Shown here in pieces: positions 1-8,900 of a stretch of DNA of 64,000 nt. The stretch is from NCBI RefSeq assembly GCF_031954365.1, contig NZ_JAUSVZ010000021.1, one strand, 5' to 3'. Position 1 is the first letter of the stretch. Each line of letters begins with the position of its first letter. Source of the DNA: Brevibacillus aydinogluensis. Lineage in GTDB: Bacteria; Bacillota; Bacilli; Brevibacillales; Brevibacillaceae. A program made the translations under genes and the position numbers. The notes under the pieces are model-generated. The model made no database searches and was not told where the DNA came from. It worked only from the letters and a program-made list of their open reading frames with translations.

Positions 1-57
1 GTGTGGAAGCGCGGCAACGCGTGGAGCTGACGAATACTAATCGGTCGAGGACTTATC
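1..57 (+). rRNA. 23S ribosomal RNA, 3' end (partial)
   Basis: The first ~57 bases match the conserved 3' terminus of bacterial 23S rRNA: a GGAGCTGACGAATACTAATC segment followed by CGGTCGAGGACTTATCC. The rest of the gene lies before the window. The first tRNA begins at 118, so the ~60-base spacer cannot hold a 5S gene of about 117 bases. The exact 3' end is estimated. Confidence 0.9.
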
Positions 58-117
58 CACTCCAATGATCCTTTGCACCATGCATATCCAGTTTTGAAGG
101 CGCGAAGTCTTCAACGT

Positions 118-193
118 TCCTCGGTAGCTCAGTCGGTAGAGCAATCGGCTGTTAACCGATTGGTCGGGGGTTCGAGTCCCTCCCGAGGAGCCA
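118..193 (+). tRNA. tRNA-Asn (GTT)
   Basis: Full cloverleaf with a 7-bp acceptor stem, GTT anticodon at 151-153, a GGTTCGAGTCC T-arm and encoded CCA. First tRNA after the 23S gene. Confidence 0.96.
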
Positions 194-200
194 TTATCCC

Positions 201-293
201 GGATGGATGTCCGAGAGGCCGAAGGAGCACGATTGGAAATCGTGTAGGCGGGGATAACTCGTCTCGTGGGTTCAAATCCCACTCCATCCGCCA
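201..293 (+). tRNA. tRNA-Ser (GGA)
   Basis: Long class II tRNA with a variable arm. Acceptor GGATGGA pairs with TCCATCC; anticodon GGA is at 235-237; CCA is encoded. Confidence 0.96.
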
Positions 294-297
294 TCAT

Positions 298-374
298 GGC
301 CCGTTGGTGAAGAGGTTTAACACAGCAGCCTTTCACGCTGTCATTCAGGGGTTCGAATCCCCTACGGGTCACCA
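298..374 (+). tRNA. tRNA-Glu (TTC)
   Basis: Acceptor GGCCCGT pairs with ACGGGTC. Anticodon TTC is at 332-334 within loop CTTTCAC. CCA is encoded. Confidence 0.96.
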
Positions 375-389
375 TCTAAATGAAGTGGA

Positions 390-440
390 CCCTGCAAAGC
401 AAACGTGATATGCTTAATAGCATACAGTGGCTTTGCGGGG
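390..440 (+). other. Hairpin in the tRNA-Glu/tRNA-Val spacer
   Basis: The only long spacer in the first half of the array holds a two-part inverted repeat. Outer arm CCCTGCAAAGC (390-400) pairs with GCTTTGCGGGG (430-440) with one G-T pair. Inner arm TATGCT (409-414) pairs with AGCATA (419-424) around TAAT. There is no T-run, so a processing signal is more likely than a terminator; this is inference. Confidence 0.5.
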
Positions 441-446
441 TGACGT

Positions 447-522
447 GGAGGCTTAGCTCAGCTGGGAGAGCATCTGCCTTACAAGCAGAGGGTCGGCGGT
501 TCGATCCCGTCAGCCTCCACCA
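447..522 (+). tRNA. tRNA-Val (TAC)
   Basis: Acceptor GGAGGCT pairs with AGCCTCC. Anticodon TAC is at 480-482. CCA is encoded. Confidence 0.96.
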
Positions 523-543
523 TTACAGTAACATTGTAATCGT

Positions 544-620
<77 letters not shown>

Positions 621-625
621 AATCT

Positions 626-702
626 GGAGCTGTGGTGAAGCTGGAGTTCACGCCGGTCTGTCACACCGGAGGTCGCGGGTTCGAGTCCCGTCAGCTCCGC
701 CA
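626..702 (+). tRNA. tRNA-Asp (GTC)
   Basis: Acceptor GGAGCTG is closed by the AGCTCC side. Anticodon GTC is at 660-662. CCA is encoded. Confidence 0.95.
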
Positions 703-723
703 TTTTCGTTACTCATCAGCGAT

Positions 724-799
<76 letters not shown>

Positions 800-804
800 T
801 ATAC

Positions 805-878
805 AGGGGCATAGTTTAACGGTAGAACGAAGGTCTCCAAAACCTTTGGTGTGGGTTCGATTCCTACTGCCCCTGCCA
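805..878 (+). tRNA. tRNA-Trp (CCA)
   Basis: Acceptor AGGGGCA pairs with TGCCCCT. Anticodon CCA is at 837-839 in loop CTCCAAA. The 3' CCA is encoded. Confidence 0.96.
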
Positions 879-884
879 TTGCGT

Positions 885-961
885 GGCGGTCGTGGCGAAG
901 TGGCTAACGCATCGGATTGTGGCTCCGACATTCGTGGGTTCGATTCCCATCGATCGCCCCA
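885..961 (+). tRNA. tRNA-His (GTG)
   Basis: Anticodon GTG is at 919-921. An extra G at 885 faces the discriminator C at 958, the G-1 feature of histidine tRNAs. CCA is encoded. Confidence 0.95.
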
Positions 962-976
962 TTTTTAATCTCATAT

Positions 977-1051
977 TGGGGCATAGCCAAGCGGTAAGGC
1001 AACGGACTTTGACTCCGTCATTCCTAGGTTCGAATCCTAGTGCCCCAGCCA
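977..1051 (+). tRNA. tRNA-Gln (TTG)
   Basis: Acceptor TGGGGCA pairs with TGCCCCA. Anticodon TTG is at 1009-1011. CCA is encoded. Confidence 0.96.
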
Positions 1052-1056
1052 TTTAT

Positions 1057-1132
1057 GCGGACGTAGCTCAATTGGTAGAGCGTCGCCTTGCCAAGGCGAA
1101 GGTCGCGGGTTCGAGACCCGTCGTCCGCTCCA
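1057..1132 (+). tRNA. tRNA-Gly (GCC)
   Basis: Acceptor GCGGACG pairs with CGTCCGC. Anticodon GCC is at 1090-1092. CCA is encoded. Confidence 0.96.
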
Positions 1133-1200
1133 TTTGTCTCTTCGATAGGCTTTGGGCGGAATATGGTCAGCCCATGCCGAATATAAATAAAACAGAACAT

Positions 1201-1275
1201 GGAGGCATAGCCAAGTGGTAAGGCACGGGTCTGCAAAACCCTTATTCCCCGGTTCGAATCCGGGTGCCTCCTCCA
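1201..1275 (+). tRNA. tRNA-Cys (GCA)
   Basis: Acceptor GGAGGCA pairs with TGCCTCC. Anticodon GCA is at 1233-1235. CCA is encoded. A 68-base spacer with no visible gene separates it from tRNA-Gly. Confidence 0.96.
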
Positions 1276-1282
1276 TAAACGT

Positions 1283-1365
1283 GCCGGTATGGCGGAATTG
1301 GCAGACGCGCGCGACTCAAAATCGTGAGGGAAACCGTGGGGGTTCAAGTCCCTCTACCGGCACCA
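1283..1365 (+). tRNA. tRNA-Leu (CAA)
   Basis: Class II tRNA with an extended variable arm. Acceptor GCCGGTA pairs with TACCGGC. Anticodon CAA is at 1317-1319. CCA is encoded. Last tRNA of the array. Confidence 0.95.
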
Positions 1366-1379
1366 TTACATAACGAAAC

Positions 1380-1418
1380 AGCTCTTAAGATGCGAACCGT
1401 ATCTTAAGAGCTTTTTTT
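1380..1418 (+). terminator. Intrinsic terminator of the rRNA-tRNA operon
   Basis: A perfect 12-bp stem, AGCTCTTAAGAT against ATCTTAAGAGCT, around a 9-base loop is followed by seven T residues. It ends the tRNA array. Confidence 0.93.
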
Positions 1419-1456
1419 GCGTGCAGCTGAAATGGAACCGTACAAAGCGCGATTTT

Positions 1457-1472
1457 TGTGATTCGCGTCACA
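1457..1472 (+). promoter_or_regulatory. Fnr box of the ric promoter
   Basis: TGTGATTCGCGTCACA is a perfect TGTGA-N6-TCACA palindrome, the B. subtilis Fnr consensus. Its centre lies about 41.5 bases before the start expected from the -10-like TAAACT at 1494-1499, the classic class II activator position. Fnr is encoded in this window. Confidence 0.85.
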
Positions 1473-1544
1473 TTGCCGAATGTCCGACAGCGGTAAACTG
1501 TTAGACAGAAGCATCGCCATTACATTAGACGAGGAGGCCGGAAC

Positions 1545-2246
1545 ATGGGTCAGACATTCAACGGTTCCGAAACGATCGGTGACATTGTAGCCGGTTTTCC
1601 CGGCGCCAGCAATTTGTTGAGGGAATATCAGATCGATTTTTGTTGCGGCGGCAGCCGCACGTTATCCGCGGTGCTGGAGCAGCAACAGATTGACAAGAGC
1701 GCGTTTCTTGCACGTTTGAATCAAATGTTTCAGCAGGCACAGGAGAAACGGGGGCAGGATACAGACTGGCGGGAGGCGAGCCTATCCGATTTGATCGACC
1801 ATATCGTGCAAACCCATCATGCCTATTTGCTCAAAGAACTGCCGCTGCTCAGTGAATTTACTACCAAAATCCTTCGGGTGCACGGTCAGATGCATCCGGA
1901 GTTGGCCCAACTTCACAAACTGTTCCATCAAATGAAGATGGAGCTGGAGCAGCACCTGATCACGGAAGAGGAAATGGTCTTTCCACTGATTCGCAAAGCT
2001 GAACAAACAGGCGCTGAAGCAGACATCTCAAAGGCCGTAAATACGATTGAGGAGTTGGAAGCCGACCACAGCGCTGTGGGCACACTGTTAAAAGAAATGA
2101 GGGCGGTCACGCAAGATTATCGGCTGCCTGAAGGGGCATGCCGGACGTATACCCTGACATTTCAGAAGCTCGAAGAACTGGAATCGGATTTGTTCGAACA
2201 CATACACCTGGAAAACAATGTGTTATTTCCGCGTGTAAAACGGTAA
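1545..2246 (+). CDS. ric: Iron-sulfur cluster repair di-iron protein (RIC/ScdA/YtfE family)
   Basis: 233 residues. RIC proteins repair Fe-S clusters damaged by nitric oxide or oxidants in the cytoplasm. The N-terminal DUF542 (ScdA_N) domain, residues 1-60, carries FCCGG with C33 and C34. The rest is a hemerythrin-like four-helix bundle with likely di-iron ligands H86, H91/H92, H137, E141-E143, H175, H219/H221 and E223 (ligand choice inferred). An AGGAGG-type ribosome site precedes ATG 1545. A perfect Fnr box and -10 element lie upstream, so oxygen limitation should induce it. It opens the nitrogen-oxide island, which fits an NO-damage role. Confidence 0.92.
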   Translation: MGQTFNGSETIGDIVAGFPGASNLLREYQIDFCCGGSRTLSAVLEQQQIDKSAFLARLNQMFQQAQEKRGQDTDWREASLSDLIDHIVQTHHAYLLKELPLLSEFTTKILRVHGQMHPELAQLHKLFHQMKMELEQHLITEEEMVFPLIRKAEQTGAEADISKAVNTIEELEADHSAVGTLLKEMRAVTQDYRLPEGACRTYTLTFQKLEELESDLFEHIHLENNVLFPRVKR

Positions 2247-2304
2247 GATTGCAGATATGGAGGAAAACGTTTGACAAGGCCCAGTGAACCTGGAGGGGGA
2301 TCGG

Positions 2305-3027
2305 ATGAAAAAGGGATATATACCCAACCAACATGGGGCCTGGGCGATGCTGCTTATTCCGTTTTTATTCGGCATGTTCGCGGCAAAGCCCGTTTGGCTG
2401 CATGTGCTGCTTTTTCTCGGCTGGTTTCTCGCCTACTTGTTCTCGTACGCTTTTCTGCAGTGGCTGCGGACGAAAAAGACCACGATCTACCGGAGACCGA
2501 TGCAGGTATACGGCAGTTTGCTGATTCCAATCGGTTTCCTGCTGCTCGTATTGGACCCGGCACTGGCGCGGTTGGTTCCGTTTTTCATCCCGTTGTTTCT
2601 CGTCAATTGTTATTACGCCAGGCGCAATCAGGAAAGGGCCCTTCTCAACGACCTGGCCGCTGTCGTACAGTTCAGCCTGATGGTGTTTGTTGCGTATCAG
2701 GCGGGGGGAGGAACCGATTGGAGGCTTGCGGCTGAGCTGTTCGGATTCAGCATCCTGTATTTTACGGGAACGGTTTTTTACGTAAAGACGATGATTCGGG
2801 AAAAGCACAATGCGATGTATTACAGATTCTCTGTCATGTACCATCTTGCTCTACTCGTCGCAGGGGCGTTATGGTTCCCTCCCGGGTTGTTGGTGCCGCT
2901 GGCCGTTTTGGCTGTTCGGGCCGTCTGGTCACCGCACACGAAACTATCCGTCAAACAGACGGGCATACTTGAGATTGCCTATTCCGTGCTGATTGCCGGT
3001 ACAGTGTTGGTCGTGTATGTGGCATAA
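2305..3027 (+). CDS. ywiC: YwiC-like integral membrane protein
   Basis: 240 residues from ATG 2305, which follows GGAGGGGG; an upstream in-frame ATG at 2284 lacks a ribosome site. The start KKGYIPNQHGAWAM and repeated hydrophobic helices match the YwiC family. About six membrane segments cover most of the length, with a polar loop carrying YRRPMQVYG. In B. subtilis ywiC lies beside narGHJI and fnr, so its position 58 bases after ric fits a conserved anaerobic neighbourhood. No biochemical activity is known for the family, and none is claimed. It is probably cotranscribed with ric from the Fnr-dependent promoter. Confidence 0.85.
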   Translation: MKKGYIPNQHGAWAMLLIPFLFGMFAAKPVWLHVLLFLGWFLAYLFSYAFLQWLRTKKTTIYRRPMQVYGSLLIPIGFLLLVLDPALARLVPFFIPLFLVNCYYARRNQERALLNDLAAVVQFSLMVFVAYQAGGGTDWRLAAELFGFSILYFTGTVFYVKTMIREKHNAMYYRFSVMYHLALLVAGALWFPPGLLVPLAVLAVRAVWSPHTKLSVKQTGILEIAYSVLIAGTVLVVYVA

Positions 3028-3173
3028 AATGAGCCTTTCCTATGCGCAGGGCTGTTGTGGGGGGCTGGAATCGTGCCGCATATCTGCACCAGTTGCCAAC
3101 CAGACTAAATCCTGCATGGATACGGTTTTGAGCGTTTCAAATGTGCACATAAAAAACGAAAGGAGCATCTTGT

Positions 3174-3731
3174 ATGGAACAAATGCCTCACCATTGTGGC
3201 CACATGATGTCGGAAGGCCGAGCCCAGGTAGCACTGTGCGAACCGCTTGCCCAACTGAAACGCGAGCACGGACCGCTTCGGGAACAAATGGATGCGTTTG
3301 CCCGGGAGGCGGCTGAAATCGGCGCGGATCAGGAAACAACGGACTGGACCGCTCAGCTTGCAGCGCTGAAACAAAAAGTGGAAGCCTTTGTGAGAGAACT
3401 CGACCCTCATTCGGAACGGGAAGAAGGTGCGCTCTTTCCCCTCATGGCAAAATATATTGGCAGACAGATGGGGCCAATCGCCGTGATGGAATATGAACAC
3501 GAGTTGGCCAAACAAAACTTGAAGAAATTCCTGGAGGCCGTGGAACAGTTGGAGGGGACGGCGGATGCCGGACGGGCGAAAGAGATTGCTTCCTATGCGC
3601 TTCAGGCCCATGCCGTCTTAACCGATCATTTCATGAAAGAAGAAAACGTGCTGTTTCCCATGGCGGAAAACATGTTGAACGCGGAAGAAAAAGCAGAACT
3701 CAGCCGTGCGGTTTGCCGTGATTCCATTTGA
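3174..3731 (+). CDS. Hemerythrin domain-containing protein
   Basis: 185 residues, read from ATG 3174 after GAAAGGAGC. The protein is a four-helix hemerythrin-like bundle. Candidate di-iron ligands lie in LKREHGPLREQ, LDPHSEREEGALFP, EYEHE and LTDHFMKEENVLFP, where H..E..FP repeats are typical of the family. It differs from Ric in lacking the N-terminal CC motif domain. Such proteins bind O2 or NO, or buffer iron; which applies here cannot be read from sequence. It follows the ric-ywiC pair by 146 bases with no obvious terminator, so read-through from the Fnr promoter is possible. It stands in a nitrogen-oxide cluster, suggesting NO scavenging (inference). Confidence 0.85.
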   Translation: MEQMPHHCGHMMSEGRAQVALCEPLAQLKREHGPLREQMDAFAREAAEIGADQETTDWTAQLAALKQKVEAFVRELDPHSEREEGALFPLMAKYIGRQMGPIAVMEYEHELAKQNLKKFLEAVEQLEGTADAGRAKEIASYALQAHAVLTDHFMKEENVLFPMAENMLNAEEKAELSRAVCRDSI

Positions 3732-3805
3732 CAAAGCAGGGCAAGTGCCATCCGGGAGTGCATTCCACATGCAGCCATAAGGAAGTCGGTTCAGCACTGT
3801 TGGTA

Positions 3806-4195
3806 TCACCCATCCGAATGTAAGCGGCGGTTCAGCCATTGCTGCAGAACAATGGCGTGGTTGTGGACGGGATCTTTTGCGGCATAAACAAGCGTGACGT
3901 TTTTTTCAGACGCGAGTTCCCATATCCGATCGACGAGTCTGCACCGGGTCGGATCTTCTGACAATTCCAGTTCGTATCTTCGCGTAAATTCCGCAAATCG
4001 CTCCGGTTGATGACAGAACCACTTGCGCAATTCGGGACTCGGAGCGATTTCTTTCATCCATTCATCGAGGGACGCCTGCTCTTTTGAAATGCCGCGCGGC
4101 CAGAGCCGGTCGACCAGAATGCGTACGCCGTCTTCCGGAGAGGGCGGTTCGTAAATGCGTTTTAACCTTATAGTTGATCGGTTCGCTGCGTTCAT
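3806..4195 (-). CDS. DUF488 family protein (YeaO-like)
   Basis: About 129 residues. The sequence has the DUF488 hallmarks RILVDRLWPRGISKE near the N-terminus, WMKEIAPSPELRKWF in the middle and VTLVYAAKDPVHNHAIVLQQ near the end. The start at 4195 is the family-like position (NRSTIRLKRIYEPP follows closely), but its ribosome site is weak, so a start further upstream is possible. Family function is unknown; some members occur with stress or nitrogen-oxide genes. It reads convergently toward the hemerythrin gene and lies just downstream of fnr on the same strand, so the two may be cotranscribed. Confidence 0.8.
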   Translation of the reverse strand: MNAANRSTIRLKRIYEPPSPEDGVRILVDRLWPRGISKEQASLDEWMKEIAPSPELRKWFCHQPERFAEFTRRYELELSEDPTRCRLVDRIWELASEKNVTLVYAAKDPVHNHAIVLQQWLNRRLHSDG

Positions 4196-4275
4196 CCGGC
4201 AATCAACTCGCACACAGTCAGCATGGTCAACAGTCAGCCTTCTTTCGTGAATTGTGTTGTAAAATGGCAATGTCT

Positions 4276-4989
4276 TTAGACCCGGCAAATTTCCTTCGGG
4301 CAGTTTTCACACTGGCACGTATCACGCAGGTAATCCAAGTCCTGGATGACAATATGTCCATCTTCGTAAGAAATGACACCCGCTTTTTTCAAATCCCCGA
4401 GGATGCGGTTCACGCTTTCCCGTGTCGTGCCGATCATATCCGCCAACTCCGAATTGGTCAACTTTTTGGAAATGAAGATGCGCCCGCCTTGTTCGATTCC
4501 ATATGTATTCCCCAAACGAATAAGCAGCGAACACAGAATTCCCAGTTTGCCGAACAACATCAAATCGCGCAATTTGGATTGCGTCAACCGATTCATCAGT
4601 CCGATCCACTTCATGAACTCTACGGCCAGATCGCCATGCTGCAGCAGCAACGCTTCCAGATCTTGTTGCTGGATGATTCCGACAGCAGCATCCTCAAGAA
4701 TTTCCGCACCAAAAAAATGAACAGATTCGCGAAAAGGGTCCACTTGGCCGAAGAGATCTCCTGCCTGATGCGTGTAAATGACCAAGTGTTTGCCGTCATC
4801 AGTCGCTTTGGTAATGCGCACCCTTCCTTTATGGAGAAAGTACAGTTTGTCCGCCGGGTCCCCTTCCCAAAATAAATGCGATCCCGCAGGAAAATGGTTG
4901 TCGCACATGATTTCCTTCAGTTTGGCAAAATTCCCCTCTGAAAAGCAGGACGTATTCCGAATGCTCCCTGCGAGATCCGCTTTTATCAT
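4276..4989 (-). CDS. fnr: Fnr, oxygen-sensing Fe-S transcription regulator
   Basis: 237 residues, close to the 238 of B. subtilis Fnr. An N-terminal cyclic-nucleotide-like sensor is followed by a winged helix (about 178-197) with the recognition motif TTRESVNR, including E191, S192 and R195, which fits TGTGA sites. The C-terminus carries C225, C227, C230 and C235, the Cx2Cx4C pattern that binds [4Fe-4S] in the Bacillus type; D142 matches the aspartate ligand. The start at 4989 follows AGGAGGG at normal distance; the longer open frame is an upstream extension. Its own promoter has an Fnr box at 5189-5204 with a -10-like TATGAT (minus strand, 5162-5167), implying autoregulation. Confidence 0.93.
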   Translation of the reverse strand: MIKADLAGSIRNTSCFSEGNFAKLKEIMCDNHFPAGSHLFWEGDPADKLYFLHKGRVRITKATDDGKHLVIYTHQAGDLFGQVDPFRESVHFFGAEILEDAAVGIIQQQDLEALLLQHGDLAVEFMKWIGLMNRLTQSKLRDLMLFGKLGILCSLLIRLGNTYGIEQGGRIFISKKLTNSELADMIGTTRESVNRILGDLKKAGVISYEDGHIVIQDLDYLRDTCQCENCPKEICRV

Positions 4990-5188
4990 CGGTGGTTCCC
5001 TCCTGTTTCGATAATCCCGATTCACCATATATAAACGGAGCCGCATGTGGTGTGAACAGCATAACACGAAAGGACATAGCAAGACCACATGATGAGGAAA
5101 TTTCGTCCAAAATACCCAACTCAGTATTCCCCCGTACGTGCTGGTTTGCTTTACGTTTTTCATCATAAAAAAAGGGAGGTGCCGCTAT

Positions 5189-5204
5189 TGTGATCTTGGT
5201 CACA
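5189..5204 (-). promoter_or_regulatory. Fnr box, fnr-facing member of a divergent pair
   Basis: TGTGATCTTGGTCACA is a perfect TGTGA-N6-TCACA palindrome. On the minus strand a -10-like TATGAT (5162-5167) lies exactly where a class II site would place it, so this box should drive fnr itself. The assignment is inference from spacing. Confidence 0.8.
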
Positions 5205-5226
5205 TATCTGCAACCTTTTTTCAGCG

Positions 5227-5242
5227 TGTGACCAAGATCATT
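5227..5242 (+). promoter_or_regulatory. Second Fnr-type box, facing the LpdD-like gene
   Basis: TGTGACCAAGATCATT matches TGTGA-N6-TCACA with two changes in the right half. A -10-like TATTAT at 5264-5269 is at class II spacing on the plus strand. The segment 5227-5240 is the exact reverse complement of 5191-5204, so the site arose as an inverted copy of the first box or is held as one. Confidence 0.7.
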
Positions 5243-5318
5243 CGTGATGCGGAACTGCGGTGTTATTATGATGAGTGCAGGACAGGTCAGGACTGAAAGA
5301 GAAGAGGCGTCGAGCTTT

Positions 5319-5669
5319 ATGGATAAATCAATTCATTTTGAGACGGTAGAGATTCGCCCGTTCATGATGGGAAGGGACGTGGTCTTCCTGGTTACCGGGG
5401 GGACGGCCCACATCGGGGCGTCAGCAACAGCATACGTCACCAATGATCAGGACGTACAAGTTGAGGTGTTGGCTCTGCCCGGCCATCGGGAAGGACCGCT
5501 CGCTGCCGAACTGGCAGAGACGGCATGCCGCACACTTGGCCGCACCGTCGCTGTATTGGCGGGGATCCATCTGGATCAACCGTCCCGCCAGGACATTGAA
5601 ACAGTCGTTGCCGAAGCGAAAAGAAAAATGAGCCAGATGCTTGATCAATGGAACAACGGGCAGAAATGA
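5319..5669 (+). CDS. LpdD-like (prenylated-flavin chaperone-like) protein
   Basis: 116 residues from ATG 5319, which follows a GAAGAGG-type site. Longer in-frame starts at 5244 would place the gene inside its own promoter. The core pattern FLVTGGTAHIGA, a segment reading EVLALPGHREG, and AVLAGIHLDQPSRQDIE resembles the small LpdD/gallate decarboxylase subunit D-like domain, where G-HIGA and GIH-D are conserved. LpdD helps load prenylated FMN into UbiD-type decarboxylases, but no UbiD or UbiX is present in this window. It lies between fnr and narG, each with an Fnr box, so it should be made without oxygen. The family call is from memory of the pattern; the role here is open. Confidence 0.6.
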   Translation: MDKSIHFETVEIRPFMMGRDVVFLVTGGTAHIGASATAYVTNDQDVQVEVLALPGHREGPLAAELAETACRTLGRTVAVLAGIHLDQPSRQDIETVVAEAKRKMSQMLDQWNNGQK

Positions 5670-5741
5670 GGCATGAAAATGACGGCGCATACGCCAACCG
5701 CCCGGTGTATGCCGCAAATCGGCGGATGAACGTAGCTGGGG

Positions 5742-5779
5742 AAAAAGCGGACTTCTTCGTACGGAGGAGTCCGCTTTTT
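5742..5779 (+). terminator. Terminator between the LpdD-like gene and narG
   Basis: Stem AAAAAGCGGACT pairs with AGTCCGCTTTTT around a loop of about 14 bases that can pair further. A second T-run follows. It isolates narG transcription from the upstream gene. Confidence 0.9.
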
Positions 5780-5828
5780 GTCGATTTTTTGAAACCTGGT
5801 GTTTATCGGGCGTCCAACGCGGTGATAT

Positions 5829-5844
5829 TGTGATTTTTTTCACA
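5829..5844 (+). promoter_or_regulatory. Fnr box of the narGHJI promoter
   Basis: TGTGATTTTTTTCACA is a perfect TGTGA-N6-TCACA site. A -10 TACATT, preceded by TGC, lies at 5866-5871, which puts the box centre at about -41.5. The start of narG follows at 5929. Confidence 0.9.
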
Positions 5845-5928
5845 TGAAAAGTGAACATGGAATGCTACATTGAGAAGCAACGGGATGAACAAAGCATAGC
5901 GCCGCACCTACAACAAGGGAGGTATATC

Positions 5929-8900
5929 ATGGGCAAGAAAACGCCATTGTTTCAGAAACTGAGATACTTCTCCAAACGGGAACAATATTCCGAAGGCTGG
6001 AGTGAAATGTCCCCCGAGAACCGGGACTGGGAAGATATGTACCGCAGGCGGTGGCAGCACGACAAGGTCGTACGTTCGACCCATGGCGTGAATTGCACCG
6101 GTTCCTGCAGCTGGCAAATATTCGTCAAAGACGGCATTGTCACGTGGGAAACGCAACATACGGACTATCCCTCGACCGGTCCGGACATGCCGGATTTTGA
6201 ACCGCGCGGATGTCCGAGGGGAGCCAGCTTCTCCTGGTATTTGTACAGCCCGCTGCGCGTCAAGTACCCCTACATACGAGGCGCGCTCCTCGACTTGTGG
6301 AAACAAGCGAAAAACAAAGAGAAAGACCCGGTGCGGGCATGGGCCAGCATTGTGGAAGATCCAAAGAAGGCGAAGCGCTATAAATCGGCCCGCGGAAAAG
6401 GCGGGTTTGTCCGCGTCTCCTGGGATGAGGTGACGGAAATCATCTCGGCGTCGATGATCCATACGATCAAAAAGTACGGACCGGATCGGATCATCGGGTT
6501 TTCGCCGATTCCGGCGATGTCCATGGTCAGCTATGCGGCTGGCTCCCGCTTCCTTTCGCTCATAGGTGCACCGCTGCTCAGCTTCTACGACTGGTACGCC
6601 GATTTGCCGCCGGCATCGCCGCAAATTTGGGGAGATCAGACGGATGTTCCGGAAAGCAGCGATTGGTTCAATTCCGGCTATATTCTCGTATGGGGGTCCA
6701 ATCTGCCGATGACCCGGACGCCGGACGCCCATTTTCTGGCTGAGGCCCGCTATCGCGGCACGAAAGTCGTCTCCATCAGTCCCGATTATGCGGAGTTCGT
6801 CAAATTGGCCGATACGTGGATGTCGGTCAAGCCCGGGACGGACGGTGCGCTCGCCATGGCGATGGGGCACGTGATCCTGAAGGAATTTTATGTCGAGAAT
6901 CAGACTGATTATTTTCTGCAGTATGCCAAACAATATACGGATTTCCCCAACCTGGTGCTGCTTACGGAAAACAACGGCGCGTATACGGCCGACCGTTTCC
7001 TGCTGGCGGAGGACCTGGGAGCTGCGGGAAACAACGTTCAATGGAAAACGGTGGTGTACGACGACAACAGCGGGTCTTTCGCCGTTCCCAACGGCAGCCT
7101 CGGTTTCCGCTGGGGCGAAGAGGGCCGATGGAATTTACGCATGGAAGACGCGAACGGAACCGCGATCGACCCGCGCATTTCCCTGCTGGGTGTCCATGAT
7201 GAAGTGCTGACGATTCAGCTCCCGTATTTTGACGACGACGGCCGGCACGTGATGGAGCGAGCCGTACCGGTCAAGCGGATTGAACAGGGCGGCAAAACGC
7301 TGTTCGTGACGTCCGTCTGCGACCTCGTGCTGGCCAAGTACGGGATCGACCGGAACCTGGGGGACTCGTGCCCGAAGAGCTACGATGACGACCAACCGTT
7401 CACGCCGGCCTGGCAGGAGAAAATTACGGGCGTGGACCGCCATACTGTCGTGCAAATCGCCCGCGAGTTTGCGCAAAACGCGGTGGAGACGAAGGGCCGG
7501 TCGATGATTATTTTGGGCGCCGGGATTAACCATTGGTACAATTCCGACGTCATCTACCGGGCGATTATCAACCTCGTGCTGATGACCGGCTGTCAGGGCG
7601 TCAACGGCGGAGGCTGGGCGCACTATGTCGGTCAGGAAAAGCTGCGTCCCGCAGAAGGCTGGCAGACGATCGCCTTTGCCAGGGACTGGTCCTTGCCGCC
7701 GCGTCTGCAAAACGGGACGTCCTTTTTCTACTTCGCGACCGACCAATGGCGCTATGAAGATACTCAGATCGAGAATCTGGTGTCACCGCTGGCGGGGAAA
7801 GCCAGATACGAGCACAGCGCCGATTATAACGTGCTGGCAGTAAGGCTTGGTTGGCTGCCATCCTATCCGCAGTTCAGCCGCAATTCGCTGGAACTGTACC
7901 GGGATGCAGAGCGAGCGGGTGCCCGCACCAGGGAAGAGATCGCCGCTTATGTCGCCGAACAGCTGAAAAATCGAACCTTGAAGTTTTCCATCGAGAATCC
8001 GGATGACCCGGCTAATTTTCCGCGTGTCCTGTTTGTATGGAGAGCCAACCTGATTTCCAGTTCCGGCAAAGGGCACGAATATTTTCTCAAACATTTGCTG
8101 GGTACCTCAAACGGGCTGCTGAACGAGGACAACATCGGGCTGCGTCCCCAGGAAATCGAGTGGAAGGAGAATGCGCCGGAAGGCAAACTGGATTTGCTCG
8201 TCAACCTTGATTTCCGGATGGCTGGCACGGCGCTGTATTCGGACATCGTGCTGCCTGCCGCGACCTGGTATGAGAAGAGCGATTTGAGCAGCACCGACAT
8301 GCATCCGTTTATTCATCCGTTCAATCCGGCCGTGTCCCCCCAATGGGAATCGCGTTCGGACTGGGAGACGTTCAAGGAACTGGCGCGCGCTTTTTCGACG
8401 ATGGCCGCCCGGCAGTTCGACGGGCCGCAAAACGATATCGTCACCACGCCGCTCCTTCACGATTCGCCGGATGAACTGGCGCAGCCGTACGGGCTCGTGC
8501 GTGATTGGAGCAAGGGACAATGCGAGCCGGTTCCGGGGAAAACGATGCCGCACGTTCACGTCGTCGAGCGGGATTATGCGTCCGTGTACGAAAAAATGAT
8601 CTCCCTCGGCCCGCTGGTAGAAAACAAACCGTTTGGCATAAAAGGCATTGTCTGGTCCGCGTCGGACGAATACGACCGATTAAAGCGCGTGCTTGGCGTC
8701 CGGAGAGGAAACGGGGTTGCGGCGGGATGTCCCGATTTGAGTACGGACCGGAATGTGGCCGAGGCCATTCTCACGCTTTCTTCGACCGCAAACGGAAAAA
8801 TGGCGGTCAAGGCATGGGAAGCGCTGGAGAAGAAAACGGCGCTGCACCTGAAAGATTTGGCGGAAGAACGGGAGGAAGAATGTTTCACGTTTGAGGAGAT

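Noticed and set aside
4989..5166. Longer Fnr starting at 5166
   Set aside because: The added 59 residues have no Fnr similarity, lack a ribosome site and cover the predicted promoter.
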